Below are positions 46,895 through 62,477 of a stretch of 64,000 nt of DNA, piece after piece. Positions within the stretch are counted from its first letter, which is position 1, and each line of letters opens with the position of its first letter. Both the position numbers and the translations under genes were made by a program. Source of the stretch: Pseudomonadota bacterium (lineage in GTDB: Bacteria; Pseudomonadota; Gammaproteobacteria; UBA9214); the NCBI GenBank assembly GCA_041395565.1, contig JAWLAI010000007.1, positions 284,881 to 348,880 of the forward strand, written 5' to 3'. The notes beneath the pieces are model-generated. The model worked only from the letters and a program-made list of their open reading frames with translations. It searched no databases and was not told the origin of the DNA.

Positions 46895-47454
46895 TCAGCG
46901 TGCCGCGGCGGCGATGCGCAGCATGGCCATACCGACCAGGTTTTCCTGCAGGGTCGCCCGCACCACCTGTTCCTCGCGCTGCTTGCCGAGGACATCGGTG
47001 CTGCTGAAAATGTAATCGCGGCTCAGCGCCACGCTCTGCTCGGGCACCACCGTGGTTCCGTCCGCCGCCGTCACCGCGAAGCGGATGGTCTGGCGCAGCT
47101 CGTATTCCAGCACGTTGCCGTGTATATCGACCGACAGCACGTCCTTGTCGGTGCGGTCCTCGATGATCTGCAGCAGCGCCGTGGCCAGGTGCGCGCGGTC
47201 GGTCACCTTGACGCCGCGCAGGCGCAGGGCCGCGCTGAAATCGTCGGCCAGCGTCCCGAACGGCCGGATGCCCTGGATATGGGTCACCGCCATGGCCGGC
47301 GGCAGGTCGGCGCTGCCGCGCAGGTGAAAGCCGCAGCCGGCCAGCAGCACGGCCACGAGCAGCAGCAGGATAAACGGGGACAGACGACGGTTTCCGCCCG
47401 CTGGTATGGCGGAAGCGATGCAGCCTGCCCGGGAAAGGTGGTCTGTCCCCATCA

Positions 47455-47455
<1 letters not shown>
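46895..47455 (-). CDS. lptE: LPS-assembly lipoprotein LptE
   Basis: A 186-aa lipoprotein with lipobox L-L-A-G-C near residue 41 followed by G-F-H-L-R-G, the family signature. LptE plugs the LptD barrel at the outer membrane. ATGATG at 47455/47452 overlaps the leuS stop, making the start likely, but this gives an unusually long 28-residue n-region before the hydrophobic stretch. The only later alternative is a rare CTG. Context leuS-lptE-holA is standard. Confidence 0.92.
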
Positions 47456-50570
<3,115 letters not shown>

Positions 50571-50578
<8 letters not shown>

Positions 50579-50963
50579 ACCGGTCCGGCGCAGCCGCGCC
50601 CTGGCACGGCTGTGCGCCCTGCTGCTGGTTTGCCTGGCAGTATGGGCGCGGGCGGACGGCGGCATCGAGCATGTCGTCATCATCTGGCTGAACGACACCG
50701 GCAACACCGCGCACCGTGCCCGCGTCCTGGAAGCCAGCCGGGTGCTTGCGGGCATCCCCGGCGTGACCGCCGTCAGGGGCGGCACGGTCGCAGCCAGTGC
50801 ACGCCCCAGCGTCGACGACAGCTTCGACGTCGGCCTGGTCATCAGCCTGACGGATCGCGCCGCACTGGATGCCTACCTGGTGCACCCGCAGCACCTGCAG
50901 CTCGTAAACGAAACGCTGCGACCGCTGGTCAGGCGCATCCTGGTCTACGACCTGCACCGGTGA
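50571..50963 (+). CDS. Secreted Dabb-domain (stress-responsive alpha/beta barrel) protein
   Basis: A 130-aa protein with a signal peptide (A-L-L-L-V-C-L-A-V-W-A-R-A-D, cleavage near residue 29) and one Dabb domain: H-V-V-I-I-W-L, D-V-G-L-V-I-S-L-T-D and A-Y-L-V-H-P-Q-H. Dabb proteins are small ferredoxin-fold dimers, usually cytoplasmic, so export is unusual. Overlap with the DUF1451 gene suggests one transcript. Confidence 0.8.
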
Positions 50964-50988
50964 ACACCGGGGCTGTCCACACCCGCCA

Positions 50989-51250
50989 CGCGCCGAGACG
51001 CAGCGGCGAACGGCAACGATTTCACGCCACAGCGCACTGCGGGAATCATTTACCCGCCACTCGAACTTTGCCGGTAATGCATACAACCATCCGCAATGCA
51101 GCGGTGCTTGGACCGGGTCCTGTATTGCCTGGTACTGAGCAATCCTTGCGCCAGGACCAAGACACGGCGGCAGTAACGGGAAATTAGCCGGAGCGCTCCG
51201 CGTTCTCGGTGGCATCGGTATTGGGCTGAGCGCCTTTGCGTCTCGGCGCG
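50989..51250. repeat. Inverted copies of a dispersed repeat flanking a gene-free gap
   Basis: CGCGCCGAGACGCAGCGGCG (50989-51008) and, inverted, 51230-51250 match in 18 or more of 21 bases. The second is also a 19/21 match to 5634-5654. They bound about 260 bp without a gene inside the 327-bp convergent gap between the Dabb gene and lnt (50964-51290). I see no further structure. Confidence 0.5.
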
Positions 51251-51290
51251 AGACAAAGCCGTGCGCGGGAGTCCGCGCGGACGCCACCGC

Positions 51291-52823
51291 CTAGCGCGTG
51301 CGCCGCCCGGAGATGCCGGCACCCAGCAGCACGAGCACACACAGCGTCACGAGCGGCCAGTTGCCGAAACGCACGAACGGCGTCGTTCCCTGCATGGGCA
51401 CCACGCTGCCGTGCACCACGGCCTGGCGAAACTGCGGGCTGCGCGCCACGACACGGCCCTGCGGGTCGATGATGGCCGAGATACCGGTATTCGTCGCGCG
51501 CAGCAGGGCACGTCCGGTCTCCAGCGCACGCACCCGCGCGATCTCCAGATGCTGGTGCGGCGCCAGCGAGTCGCCGAACCAGCCGTCGTTGCTGACGTTG
51601 ACCAGCATGGCCGCCGCGGGCACGCTGGCGGCGATCAGCCGGCCGAATGCCACCTCGAAGCAGATCGAGGTACCCACCGGATAACCTGCGGCCTGGAGCA
51701 GCGGCTGGCCGGCCCGGCCCGGCGTGAAATCCGCATTCGGCACCGCCAGCGCATCGAGTGTATCCCCGATCAGCCAGCGCAGCGGCAGGTATTCCCCGAA
51801 CGCGACCAGGTGCTGCTTGTAATACAGCGCCGGGACAGCCGCGAGCGCGAGGATCGCGTTGTAGTACTGCCAGGTATTCCGATCCAGCACCGGGATACCG
51901 GTCAGCAGCGCGGTGTGCAGCGGCGCCAGGCGCTCGGCCAGCGCCGGCAGGTAATCCTGCTCGACCTCGTGGTAGAACGCCGGGATCGCGGTCTCCGGCC
52001 ATACCACCAGGTCGCTGGGCTCGGCCTCGAGGGTCAGCCTGGCGTACAGGACCAGCGTCGATTCCAGGTTCTCCGGCAGCCACTTCTGCTCCTGCGCCAC
52101 GTTGCCCTGGATCAGGTTTACCGTGAGCGCCGCGCCACGCGGCTGGACCCACTCGACCCGCTGCAGCAGCCAGCCCCCGCCCCAGAGCGCGACCAGCAGC
52201 AGCGCCGGCAGCAGGCGCCGGCGCGTGGCCGGCAGCGCCACCAGCAGCCCGGCCGACAGCGCCGTCAGCGCGCCGGCGCCGTATTCGCCGAGCAAGGGCA
52301 GATAGCCGGCCAGCGGGCCGTCGACCTGACTGGCCCCGAGATTCAGCCAGGGGAAGCCGGTGAACAGCCAGCCACGCAGCCATTCCGCCAGCACCCAGCC
52401 GGCGGGCATGACACCGACCAGCACGCGCCAGCCCCGGCCCGGCAGGTACCGCCGCAACAGATAGCCGAGCAGTGCCGGGAACAGCGCCAGCACCAGGATG
52501 AACAGCGCCGCAACCAGCGCCGCGACCGGTGCGGCGACATGACCGTAGGTATGGACACTGACATACACCCAGGAGACGCCACAGCCAAAGTAGCCGATCC
52601 CGAACAGCGCGCCCTGGACACCGGCCACTGACGGGTCGGCGTTGCGCCAGCCGTGAAACAGGCCGGCCAGTGCCAGCACCGCGAGGGGGTACCAGCCGAC
52701 GGGGGCGAAGGCGAGCACGGCGGCCGCCCCGCTGACGAGCGGCAGCAGGTAGCGGTGCAGGCGGGTCGGGAGCGCGCGGGCTGTCACGTTGCGGTGCGAA
52801 ACGCTAGGACGGTACGCAAACAC
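51291..52823 (-). CDS. lnt: Apolipoprotein N-acyltransferase
   Basis: A 510-aa inner-membrane enzyme with about six N-terminal TM helices and a nitrilase-like periplasmic domain. Catalytic triad E277 (V-V-W-P-E-T), K336 (Y-Y-K-Q-H-L-V-A-F-G-E), C388 (S-I-C-F-E). It adds the third acyl chain to lipoproteins such as LptE above. Start uncertain: GTG 52823, or a later GTG near 52787. It ends the miaB-lnt run. Confidence 0.95.
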   Translation of the reverse strand: MFAYRPSVSHRNVTARALPTRLHRYLLPLVSGAAAVLAFAPVGWYPLAVLALAGLFHGWRNADPSVAGVQGALFGIGYFGCGVSWVYVSVHTYGHVAAPVAALVAALFILVLALFPALLGYLLRRYLPGRGWRVLVGVMPAGWVLAEWLRGWLFTGFPWLNLGASQVDGPLAGYLPLLGEYGAGALTALSAGLLVALPATRRRLLPALLLVALWGGGWLLQRVEWVQPRGAALTVNLIQGNVAQEQKWLPENLESTLVLYARLTLEAEPSDLVVWPETAIPAFYHEVEQDYLPALAERLAPLHTALLTGIPVLDRNTWQYYNAILALAAVPALYYKQHLVAFGEYLPLRWLIGDTLDALAVPNADFTPGRAGQPLLQAAGYPVGTSICFEVAFGRLIAASVPAAAMLVNVSNDGWFGDSLAPHQHLEIARVRALETGRALLRATNTGISAIIDPQGRVVARSPQFRQAVVHGSVVPMQGTTPFVRFGNWPLVTLCVLVLLGAGISGRRTR

Positions 52824-52913
52824 AGGGCAGCGGGGCTGTTGCCAGCCGGGGTGACGGCTGCCCGTGCCGCTCCCGGCCCGGGTGGGCGTCCTGGCACCCG
52901 CAGCTGGCGCAGG

Positions 52914-53795
52914 TCACAGATCGACGTCCTGTGCCTCCGGCTGGTTCTCGACTGCCCTGGGCAGCACGGTCAGCTGCAGCATGTGCACGCGCCGGTTGTC
53001 CGCGCGCAATACCTTGAACAGCAGGTTGTCGATAACGGTACGCTCGCCGCGCTTGGGCAGATGCCCGAGCTGGTGCACGACCAGCCCGCCGATGGTGTCG
53101 AATTCCTCGTCGGAGAATGTGGTGCCGAAATATTCGTTGAAGTCCTCGATCGGTGTCAGCGCCTTGATGGTGTAATGCACCTCGCTGTGGCGCCGGATGG
53201 TGTAGTCCTCCTCGACATCGTGCTCGTCCTCGATCTCGCCGACGATCTGTTCCAGCACGTCCTCGATGGTGACCATGCCGGCCACCCCGCCATACTCGTC
53301 GACCACGATTGCCATGTGATTACGGCTCGCGCGGAACTCTTTCAGCAGGACATTGAGGCGCTTGCTCTCCGGCACGAACACGGCCGGGCGCAGGATATCG
53401 CGCAGGTTCAGCCGGCCCTCGCCCCCGCCCGTATAGGGCAGCATATCCTTGGCCAGCAGCACGCCGACCACCTCGTCACGGGAGTCGCCGATGACCGGAA
53501 ACCGCGAATGGCCCGATTCGGTGATGACGCGCAACAGCACGTCCGGGCTCGCATCACGCTCCAGGAACACCACCTGGGAACGCGGGATCATGATGTCGCG
53601 CACCTGCATCTCGCCCACCTGCAGCACCCCTTCCAGCATGGCGAGCGCGTCCATGTCGATCAGGTGACGGCGCTGCGCGGCACGCAGAAACTCGACGAGT
53701 TGTTCGAGAGTGGTGGGTTCCCGCAGGAACAGCTGCTGCAGTCCGGCCAGCCATCCAGGCGCGGCGGGACCGCTGGGAGGTCGATCTTTATTCAT
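52914..53795 (-). CDS. corC: CorC/YbeX, CBS and transporter-associated domain protein
   Basis: A 293-aa protein with two CBS domains (about 65-190; V-R-D-I-M-I-P-R-S and [16 protein letters not shown]) and a C-terminal CorC_HlyC domain ([12 protein letters not shown]). No TM helices, unlike full CNNM-type CorC. Linked to cobalt/magnesium efflux and, in E. coli, ribosome function. 118 bp after ybeY. Confidence 0.93.
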   Translation of the reverse strand: MNKDRPPSGPAAPGWLAGLQQLFLREPTTLEQLVEFLRAAQRRHLIDMDALAMLEGVLQVGEMQVRDIMIPRSQVVFLERDASPDVLLRVITESGHSRFPVIGDSRDEVVGVLLAKDMLPYTGGGEGRLNLRDILRPAVFVPESKRLNVLLKEFRASRNHMAIVVDEYGGVAGMVTIEDVLEQIVGEIEDEHDVEEDYTIRRHSEVHYTIKALTPIEDFNEYFGTTFSDEEFDTIGGLVVHQLGHLPKRGERTVIDNLLFKVLRADNRRVHMLQLTVLPRAVENQPEAQDVDL

Positions 53796-53913
53796 TATTT
53801 CAATTTGTTACAGAGTTTATTTGATCAGCGTCTCAGGTCTTGCCTGACCACGAGGGTGATCGGCAGCGCCACTATATCGGGATTGCCCGCCGCAATACAG
53901 CACCCGGGCGCAT

Positions 53914-54393
53914 TTACCCGGCGGGCAGCACGTCCTGCCAGGGATCCGGGAAACCCAGTTGGCCGAGCAGCTCGCTCTCGCGCCCCTCCATGCGCGCCGC
54001 ATCGGCCGGATCGTGGTGATCGTAGCCGAGCAGGTGGAGGACGCCATGCAGCACCAGATGCGCCCAGTGGGCGGCAGGCGCCCGACCCTGGGTCGCGGCC
54101 TCGGCAGCCGCCACCGGCGCACAGATGACGACATCGCCGATGAGGTCGGACGGTACGCCGGGAAAACCCTCGTACGGAAAGGACAACACATTGGTGGGTC
54201 CGTCCTTGCCGCGGTAACGCCGGTTGAGCGCCGTGATCTCCGCGGTATCGACGATACGTACCACCAGTTCGGCCGGCCGGTCGCGCTCCGCGAGCGCCAG
54301 CGTGGCCCAGCGCCGGATCTCGGTCGCGGCGGGTACGCCGGGCGCCTGCACCGCGTACTGGACAGCGATAGCGTGGGAGCGCGCCGACGGCAT
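53914..54393 (-). CDS. ybeY: Endoribonuclease YbeY
   Basis: A 159-aa UPF0054 metalloprotein. The zinc site is H116-G-V-L-H120-L-L-G-Y-D-H126; upstream N-R-x-Y-R-G-K-D-G-P-T-N-V-L-S-F-P is conserved. YbeY helps process the 16S rRNA 3' end and in 70S quality control. It starts 5 bp after ybeZ. Confidence 0.96.
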   Translation of the reverse strand: MPSARSHAIAVQYAVQAPGVPAATEIRRWATLALAERDRPAELVVRIVDTAEITALNRRYRGKDGPTNVLSFPYEGFPGVPSDLIGDVVICAPVAAAEAATQGRAPAAHWAHLVLHGVLHLLGYDHHDPADAARMEGRESELLGQLGFPDPWQDVLPAG

Positions 54394-54398
54394 GGGGG

Positions 54399-55382
54399 TC
54401 AGTTCTTGCCCGACAGGCGTTCGTAATCCTCGTAGGCAGAAATGACGCGCTGCACCAGCGGATGCCGCACCACATCCTGCGAGGAGAAGAAGCTGAAGCT
54501 GATGCCCGGGCAGTCCTTGAGCACATCGATCACCTGGCGCAGCCCGGATTCGGTGTGCTTGGGCAGGTCGACCTGGGTGATGTCGCCGGTCACTACTGCG
54601 GTGGAACCGAAACCGATGCGCGTGAGGAACATCTTCATCTGCTCGACCGTGGTGTTCTGCCCCTCGTCGAGGATGATGAAGGCATCGTTGAGACTGCGGC
54701 CGCGCATGAAGGCCAGGGGCGCCACCTCGATCACGCCGCGTTCGATCAGCTTCGCGACCTTGTCGATGCCGAGCATCTCGTAGAGCGCGTCGTACAACGG
54801 CCGCAGGTAGGGATCGACCTTCTGGGTCATGTCGCCAGGCAGGAAACCGAGCCGTTCACCGGCTTCCACCGCCGGCCGCACCAGCACCAGCCGGCTGACC
54901 CTCTCCTGCTCGAGCGCCGCCACGGCGCAGGCCACCGCGAGGTAGGTCTTGCCGGTGCCGGCCGGCCCGATACCGAAATTGAGATCGTTGGCGAGGATGC
55001 TGCGCAGGTAGTGTTTCTGGTTGCGACTGCGCGGCGTGATGACACCGCCCGGCGTCTTGATCGCGATCGCGGCGCTGTCCGGCTCGGAGACTGCAGGCTG
55101 CGCCGCGTGCTCGGCACTCTCCTGCAGGTAGAGGTGGATCTTGCCCGGCGTGAGCGGCGCTTTCGCGGTTTCGTGATACAGGTTGGCGAGCACCTCGCCG
55201 GCGCGGCGCACGGCGCCCGCATCGCCGATGATGCGGAAGCGGTTGCCGCGGTTGTTTATTTCCACGCCCAGACGTTGCTCGAGCTGGCGCAGGTGGCTGT
55301 CGAACTGACCGCAGAGCGCGGCCAGGCGTTCGTTGTCGGCGGGTTCCAGGGTGAGATCGCTGGATTGGACGTCGGCGTTCAA
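54399..55382 (-). CDS. ybeZ: PhoH-like ATPase YbeZ
   Basis: A 327-aa protein with P-loop [10 protein letters not shown] near residue 130, Walker B-like F-I-I-L-D-E-G-Q-N and a T-G-D-I-T-Q motif. An N-terminal KH-like/jag segment precedes. It interacts with YbeY in rRNA work. The apparent start is a TTG at 55382 overlapping the miaB stop (TTGA). Confidence 0.94.
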   Translation of the reverse strand: MNADVQSSDLTLEPADNERLAALCGQFDSHLRQLEQRLGVEINNRGNRFRIIGDAGAVRRAGEVLANLYHETAKAPLTPGKIHLYLQESAEHAAQPAVSEPDSAAIAIKTPGGVITPRSRNQKHYLRSILANDLNFGIGPAGTGKTYLAVACAVAALEQERVSRLVLVRPAVEAGERLGFLPGDMTQKVDPYLRPLYDALYEMLGIDKVAKLIERGVIEVAPLAFMRGRSLNDAFIILDEGQNTTVEQMKMFLTRIGFGSTAVVTGDITQVDLPKHTESGLRQVIDVLKDCPGISFSFFSSQDVVRHPLVQRVISAYEDYERLSGKN

Positions 55383-56749
55383 GAGACCCTCAGGTTCGAC
55401 ATGGTATTACCCCCCTCATCGGCCGCTGTGACGAATTCTCCACGCAGGGAATTCGGCAGGGCCTCGGTGATGCGGATGGTAACGAACCGGCCGAGGCAGT
55501 CTGCCGGCGCCTTGAAGTTCACCACGCGGTTGTTTTCGGTGCGGCCGCTGAGCCAGGCGGGATCCTTGCGCGAGGGTTTTTCCACCAGCACGCGCTGCAG
55601 GCTACCGACCATGCCGGCGCTGATCGCCGCGGCCTGCGCGCCGATGCACTGCTGCAGCCGCGCCAGGCGCGCCTTCTTGACCGCGAGCGGCACGTCGTCG
55701 GGCAGCTCGGCCGCCGGGGTGCCGGGGCGTCGGCTGTAGATGAAACTGAACGAATGATCGAAACCGACCGCCTCGATGAGCGCCATGGTCTGTTCGAAAT
55801 CCGCGTCCGTCTCTCCCGGGAAGCCGACGATGAAATCGGACGAGATGCTGATGTCCGCTCGCGCCGCGCGCAGGCGCCGGATGATGGCCCGGTATTCCAG
55901 CGCGGTGTGTTTGCGTTTCATCAGCGCCAGGATGCGGTCGGATCCGGACTGCACCGGCAGGTGCAGGTGGCCGACCAGCTGCGGGACCTCGGCATAGGCA
56001 GCGATCAGGCGGTCGCTCATCTCGAGCGGATGCGAGGTGGTGTAGCGGATCCGCCCGATGCCGTCGATGGCGGCAAGCCAGGAAATCAGCAGCGCCAGGT
56101 CGGCGCTCCCGCCGTCGTGCAGCGCGCCGCGGTAGGCGTTGACGTTCTGCCCGAGCAGCGTCACCTCGCGCACGCCCTGCGCGGCCAGCTCCGCCGCCTC
56201 GGCGATGACGTCGTCGAACGGCCGGCTGACCTCCTCGCCCCGGGTATACGGAACCACGCAGAAGCTGCAGTACTTGCTGCAGCCTTCCATGACGGAGACG
56301 AAGGCCGTCGGACCGTCGGCGCGCGGCGCCGGCAGCGCGTCGAATTTCTCGATCTCGGGGAAGCTGACATCGATGACCGGCCGCTGCGCACGGCGCGCGG
56401 TATCCAGCAGCGCCGGCAGGCGGTGCAGCGTCTGCGGTCCGAATACGATGTCGACATACGGGGCGCGCGCGCGGATCGCCTCCCCCTCCTGGCTGGCCAC
56501 GCAGCCACCCACGCCGATCACCAGGTGCGGCCGCGCCGCCTTGAGCTCCTTCCAGCGCCCCAGCTCGGAGAAGACCTTTTCCTGCGCCTTTTCGCGAATG
56601 GAACAGGTGTTCATCAGCAGCACGTCCGCCGCTTCCGGGTCCTGAGTGAGCTCCAGGCGATGGGAGGCCGCCAGTACCTCCGCCATCTTCGCGGAGTCGT
56701 ACTCGTTCATCTGGCAACCATGGGTCTTGATGTAGAGCTTGCCTGACAT
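55379..56749 (-). CDS. miaB: tRNA-2-methylthio-N6-dimethylallyladenosine synthase MiaB
   Basis: A 456-aa radical SAM methylthiotransferase. The N-terminal UPF0004 domain has cluster cysteines C12, C49, C83; the radical SAM cluster is C157-x3-C161-x2-C164 ([10 protein letters not shown]); a C-terminal TRAM domain follows. It thiomethylates A37 of tRNAs reading U-starting codons. SD-like GGCAGG precedes ATG 56749. AT-rich sequence at 56760-56800 is the likely promoter area. Confidence 0.97.
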   Translation of the reverse strand: MSGKLYIKTHGCQMNEYDSAKMAEVLAASHRLELTQDPEAADVLLMNTCSIREKAQEKVFSELGRWKELKAARPHLVIGVGGCVASQEGEAIRARAPYVDIVFGPQTLHRLPALLDTARRAQRPVIDVSFPEIEKFDALPAPRADGPTAFVSVMEGCSKYCSFCVVPYTRGEEVSRPFDDVIAEAAELAAQGVREVTLLGQNVNAYRGALHDGGSADLALLISWLAAIDGIGRIRYTTSHPLEMSDRLIAAYAEVPQLVGHLHLPVQSGSDRILALMKRKHTALEYRAIIRRLRAARADISISSDFIVGFPGETDADFEQTMALIEAVGFDHSFSFIYSRRPGTPAAELPDDVPLAVKKARLARLQQCIGAQAAAISAGMVGSLQRVLVEKPSRKDPAWLSGRTENNRVVNFKAPADCLGRFVTIRITEALPNSLRGEFVTAADEGGNTMSNLRVS

Positions 56750-56859
56750 CCTGCCTGAAAAATAGTCGCTATCTAACTGGAATATATTGATTTATTAATG
56801 GGGATCATGCCGGACACCCCACGCGCACCTAACATTAACCGCAAGCGGGCCGGGAACGC

Positions 56860-56883
56860 AAAGAAAACCGCACGGATCCGCGG
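56860..56883 (-). terminator. Rho-independent terminator of rnpB
   Basis: On the minus strand CCGC, a short loop, GCGG, then TTTTCTTTG, beginning about 8 bp after the RNase P RNA 3' end. The stem is short (4-5 bp) but the T-run is good. Confidence 0.55.
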
Positions 56884-56890
56884 CCGGAAA

Positions 56891-57245
56891 GGAGTGGAGT
56901 CGGCCGATAAGCCGGGTTCTGTCGCGGACAGCCATTCATCTGGACACTGCGTCACCGCAGGTCTCGAGCAACCTACCCGGGAGCCGTACGGGCCGCACGC
57001 TCGCTCCCCTATTTGGTCTTGCTCCAGGTGGGGTTTACCCTGCCACGCCTGTTGCCAGGCGCGCGGTGCGCTCTTACCGCACCTTTTCACCCTTACCGGC
57101 GCCGCCCGTTCCAGGCGCAGCCGGCGGTATATTTTCTGTGGCACTTTCCATGGACTCGCGCCCTCCAGGTGTTACCTGGCACCTTGCCCTGTGGAGCCCG
57201 GACTTTCCTCCCCGCTGACGCGGAGCGACTGTCTGGCCGACTCCT
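56891..57245 (-). ncRNA. rnpB: RNase P RNA (type A)
   Basis: About 350 nt on the minus strand. The 5' end GGAGTCGGCC pairs with GGCCGACTCC at the 3' end (helix P1). Conserved core: GAGGAAAGTCCGGGCTCC near the 5' end (about 57195-57210) and ACAGAACCCGGCTTATCGG near the 3' end (about 56905-56923), plus the ACCCGGGAGG-like and ATAGGGGAGC segments in the middle. This is the catalytic RNA that matures tRNA 5' ends. The short frames across it should not be annotated. Ends are accurate to about 5 nt. Confidence 0.95.
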
Positions 57246-57252
57246 GCCCCCG

Positions 57253-57258
57253 AGTATA
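57253..57258 (-). promoter_or_regulatory. -10 element of the rnpB promoter
   Basis: TATACT on the minus strand, 7 bp before the predicted rnpB 5' end. The -35 at 17-bp spacing (TAGTGC) is poor. Confidence 0.45.
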
Positions 57259-57300
57259 GAGGTCGGCGGGCCGCCGCACTACCCGCACCATCCGGGGGCA

Positions 57301-57798
57301 TCATTCCGCCCGGGCGCCGCGCACGCGCTGCAGGATGCGGTTGAGCAGGCGGTTCAAGACATTGTCGCGGCGCAGTCCGGGTATGAGACTGCGGTTTTCT
57401 CCCAGTTCCAGTTCGCGCCGCAGGTGCAGCAGGCCGCGATGGCCCGGTTCGAGTACCAGGCCGCGCCGCAGCGCCGCGCGGGCGCTCTCCCGCTGTCCCA
57501 GCCGGTACTCGGCCAGGGCGAGGTTGTAGAAGACCTCGGGGTCGCGGGTCTCGCCGAGCGCCGCCTTGCGGCACAGCTTGATGCCGTTGCGGTCCCCCAG
57601 GCAGACCCGGCACAGGCCGTGAAACGAGGTATAGCGGTTCTGGTAGGTATCATCGATGGCCGCGCTCGCGTCGGCGGCACGGAAAAACACCAGCGCGCCC
57701 TCGTAGTCGTCGCCGCGAAAACACTTCAGGCCATCGACGAAGTCGTGGTGCAGCCCGCTCCGTCCGGCCACCGTTCCTGGCTCGCGCATGTGCTCCAT
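57301..57798 (-). CDS. TPR-repeat protein of unknown function
   Basis: A 165-aa protein. TPR-like helical pairs: F-R-G-D-D-Y-E-G-A-L-V-F-F-R-A-A-D and D-P-E-V-F-Y-N-L-A-L-A-E-Y-R-L-G-Q-R-E-S-A-R-A-A-L-R-R-G (residues about 35-130), then a basic C-terminal tail. A pair of cysteines in L-C-R-V-C-L is notable. Probably a protein-binding adaptor. Divergent from ppc and directly upstream of rnpB. Confidence 0.75.
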   Translation of the reverse strand: MEHMREPGTVAGRSGLHHDFVDGLKCFRGDDYEGALVFFRAADASAAIDDTYQNRYTSFHGLCRVCLGDRNGIKLCRKAALGETRDPEVFYNLALAEYRLGQRESARAALRRGLVLEPGHRGLLHLRRELELGENRSLIPGLRRDNVLNRLLNRILQRVRGARAE

Positions 57799-57980
57799 AC
57801 ATCCCCCAATGTATGTTCCCTGGCGTTGACCGCGTTCATAGCGCGGCCATGTGCCTTTTTTGCGAAGGTTAAACCGTTTACGCGAAAACGCAAGCTGGCC
57901 GCGGCCCGCGCTAGCGGAAACCGGACCAGCCGGTATAATCGCAGGCCGGATAACGCAGCCGCGCCTGGACGTGGCATTTC

Positions 57981-60821
<2,841 letters not shown>

Positions 60822-60903
60822 TAGCGCGCGGCGCGTCTCACACCGCCCGCCGCGATTGGGTTATAGTAGCCGGCACACAATCAGCCTCCGGAACCGCCAT
60901 CGC

Positions 60904-62235
60904 ATGGACAAACGCCTTGCTCTGGTCGTAGACGACTCCAAGACCGCGCGCGAAACCCTCAAGCGCATGCTGGACAAGCAAAACCTCGCCGTCGACACCC
61001 TGGAATCGGCCCAGGCCGCGCTGGACTACCTGAAAGACCGTACGCCTGACGTCATCTTCATGGACCACATGATGCCGGGCATGGACGGCTTTCAGGCCGT
61101 GGAGGCGATCAAGGGCAACCCGGACACCGCCACCATCCCGATCATGATGTACACCTCCAAGGAGGGCGACCTGTACGTCAGCCAGGCACGCGCCCTCGGC
61201 GCCATCGGCATCCTGCCCAAGCAGGTCGAACCGGCGGAGCTGTACGAGGTGCTGAACAAGCTCGGACTCGTGAAGGAGCGCCGCCGCCGCCCGCCCGAAG
61301 GCAACCGCGCCGTGCTGATGGACGACGCCCCGGAATTCGCGCTGTCGGCCGCGCGCGAGGAGATCAAGGAAATCGCGGACCAGGCCGCCCATGCCGTCAG
61401 CGGCACACAGCCCACCCACAGCCACCTCGGCGAATTGCTGGAAGCCTATCACCACGAGATGGTCGAACAGGTCCAGGCCCTGCGCACGACACTCGACGCC
61501 CAGCATACGCGCGCTGCCGGCCCGCGCGCGCAGCTGCTGGTACCGCTGGTGGTGCTGCTGATGCTGATCCCGCTCCTGTGGATCTATCATGACAGCAGTT
61601 CCGCCCGCGCCGAACTCGGCAACGCCAACCGCCGTATCAACGAGCTGCTGGCGGCACAGCAGGATTCCGCCAGCAGCGAACACAACGAGAGCGCCACCCT
61701 GCGGCGCGAACTGACCCAGCGCGAGGACGTGGCGCGCCGGCAGGCGCGGACCCTGTACGACAGCATCGCCTGGGCTATCAACCAGGGCGGCGCCTACGAC
61801 GTCGGCGAGGAAACCTTCGGCGACCGGCGCCTGTCCCAGATACAGGAACTGGTGACCCGCCTCAAGGCACTCGGCTTCCACGGCACGGTGCAGCTGGCAT
61901 CCCATCTCGGCCAGTTCTGCCTGAGCGGCAACGAGGTGGACGGTTACGTTCCGGCGCCGGACGCCACACCGGTTACCGAGTGCACCCTGATCGGCCATCC
62001 GCTGCAGCAGTTGCCGGCACCGGGCGAGCAGCAGTCGATCGCCTTCGCCAATTTTCTCGCCACGTCACCGCTCGTGAACAGCGGCGACATCCGCCTGGAA
62101 ATCGAATCCTTCCAGTTCGAGCAACCGCGCATCCCCTACCCGCCGCAAAGCGACACCGTCACGGCCGCCGAGTGGAACCGCATCGCGGCGACCAACAACC
62201 GCGTCGACGTGAAACTGATACCGGATTCGGATTAG
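60904..62235 (+). CDS. Receiver domain fused to a transmembrane helix and a periplasmic domain
   Basis: A 443-aa protein. Residues 1-122 are a CheY-like receiver with D10-D11, phospho-acceptor D54 (F-M-D-H-M-M-P-G), T84 and K106 all intact. Residues 125-205 look like a charged linker; 210-228 is a TM helix; 234-275 is a likely coiled coil (many Glu, Arg, Ala); 276-443 is a soluble domain that should lie in the periplasm, with two Cys. No DNA-binding or enzymatic output is recognised. No histidine kinase is adjacent. The layout suggests inside-to-outside signalling. A TATAGT -10 at 60861-60866 is possible. Confidence 0.85.
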   Translation: MDKRLALVVDDSKTARETLKRMLDKQNLAVDTLESAQAALDYLKDRTPDVIFMDHMMPGMDGFQAVEAIKGNPDTATIPIMMYTSKEGDLYVSQARALGAIGILPKQVEPAELYEVLNKLGLVKERRRRPPEGNRAVLMDDAPEFALSAAREEIKEIADQAAHAVSGTQPTHSHLGELLEAYHHEMVEQVQALRTTLDAQHTRAAGPRAQLLVPLVVLLMLIPLLWIYHDSSSARAELGNANRRINELLAAQQDSASSEHNESATLRRELTQREDVARRQARTLYDSIAWAINQGGAYDVGEETFGDRRLSQIQELVTRLKALGFHGTVQLASHLGQFCLSGNEVDGYVPAPDATPVTECTLIGHPLQQLPAPGEQQSIAFANFLATSPLVNSGDIRLEIESFQFEQPRIPYPPQSDTVTAAEWNRIAATNNRVDVKLIPDSD

Positions 62236-62253
62236 AGCCTATCTGACAATTCC
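62233..62253. repeat. Possible orphan end of the 155-bp MITE family
   Basis: TAGAGCCTATCTGACAATT matches the first 19 bases of the MITE end at 5321 with three differences, beginning in the receiver gene's stop codon (TAG). No matching opposite end is seen before 62477. It may be a relic or chance. Confidence 0.3.
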
Positions 62254-62430
62254 CCGCGGCCGCGCCGACGCCGCGCAGGCCGAATGACCGGAACGTCTCA
62301 AGCCCGCGCCGGCGGGACGTGCCCTGCCGGTGGCAAGCGACCGGCACGCGGGCCCCTGCCTGCACACCGGGCCCGCCACCCGTGCCACCCACGCGCGACC
62401 TGCGGAACTGGCCCGGGTTCACACAGCAGC

Positions 62431-62458
62431 GTGCCCCTGCTGCAGGCAACAGGGGCAC
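62431..62458. terminator. Hairpin between convergent genes
   Basis: GTGCCCCTG, 10-base loop, then the exact complement: a 9-bp stem 20 bp beyond the surface protein stop on the minus strand. There is no T-run. It may serve both convergent genes. Confidence 0.45.
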
Positions 62459-62477
62459 GCCCGGGTCCGCCAGCGGC

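Noticed and set aside
56795..56803. Sigma-32-like -10 (CCCCATTAA) upstream of miaB
   Set aside because: ybeZYX is heat-shock controlled in E. coli, so I looked, but no CTTGAA-like -35 is found at 13-17 bp.
56798..57613. Several short frames over 56.8-57.6 kb
   Set aside because: They lie across the RNase P RNA and in other frames of the TPR gene; structure and conserved RNA motifs explain the sequence better.
62254..62430. Possible tRNA or sRNA in the GC-rich gap after the receiver gene
   Set aside because: Short CCCGC/GCGGG hairpins are present but no cloverleaf, promoter or terminator pattern.
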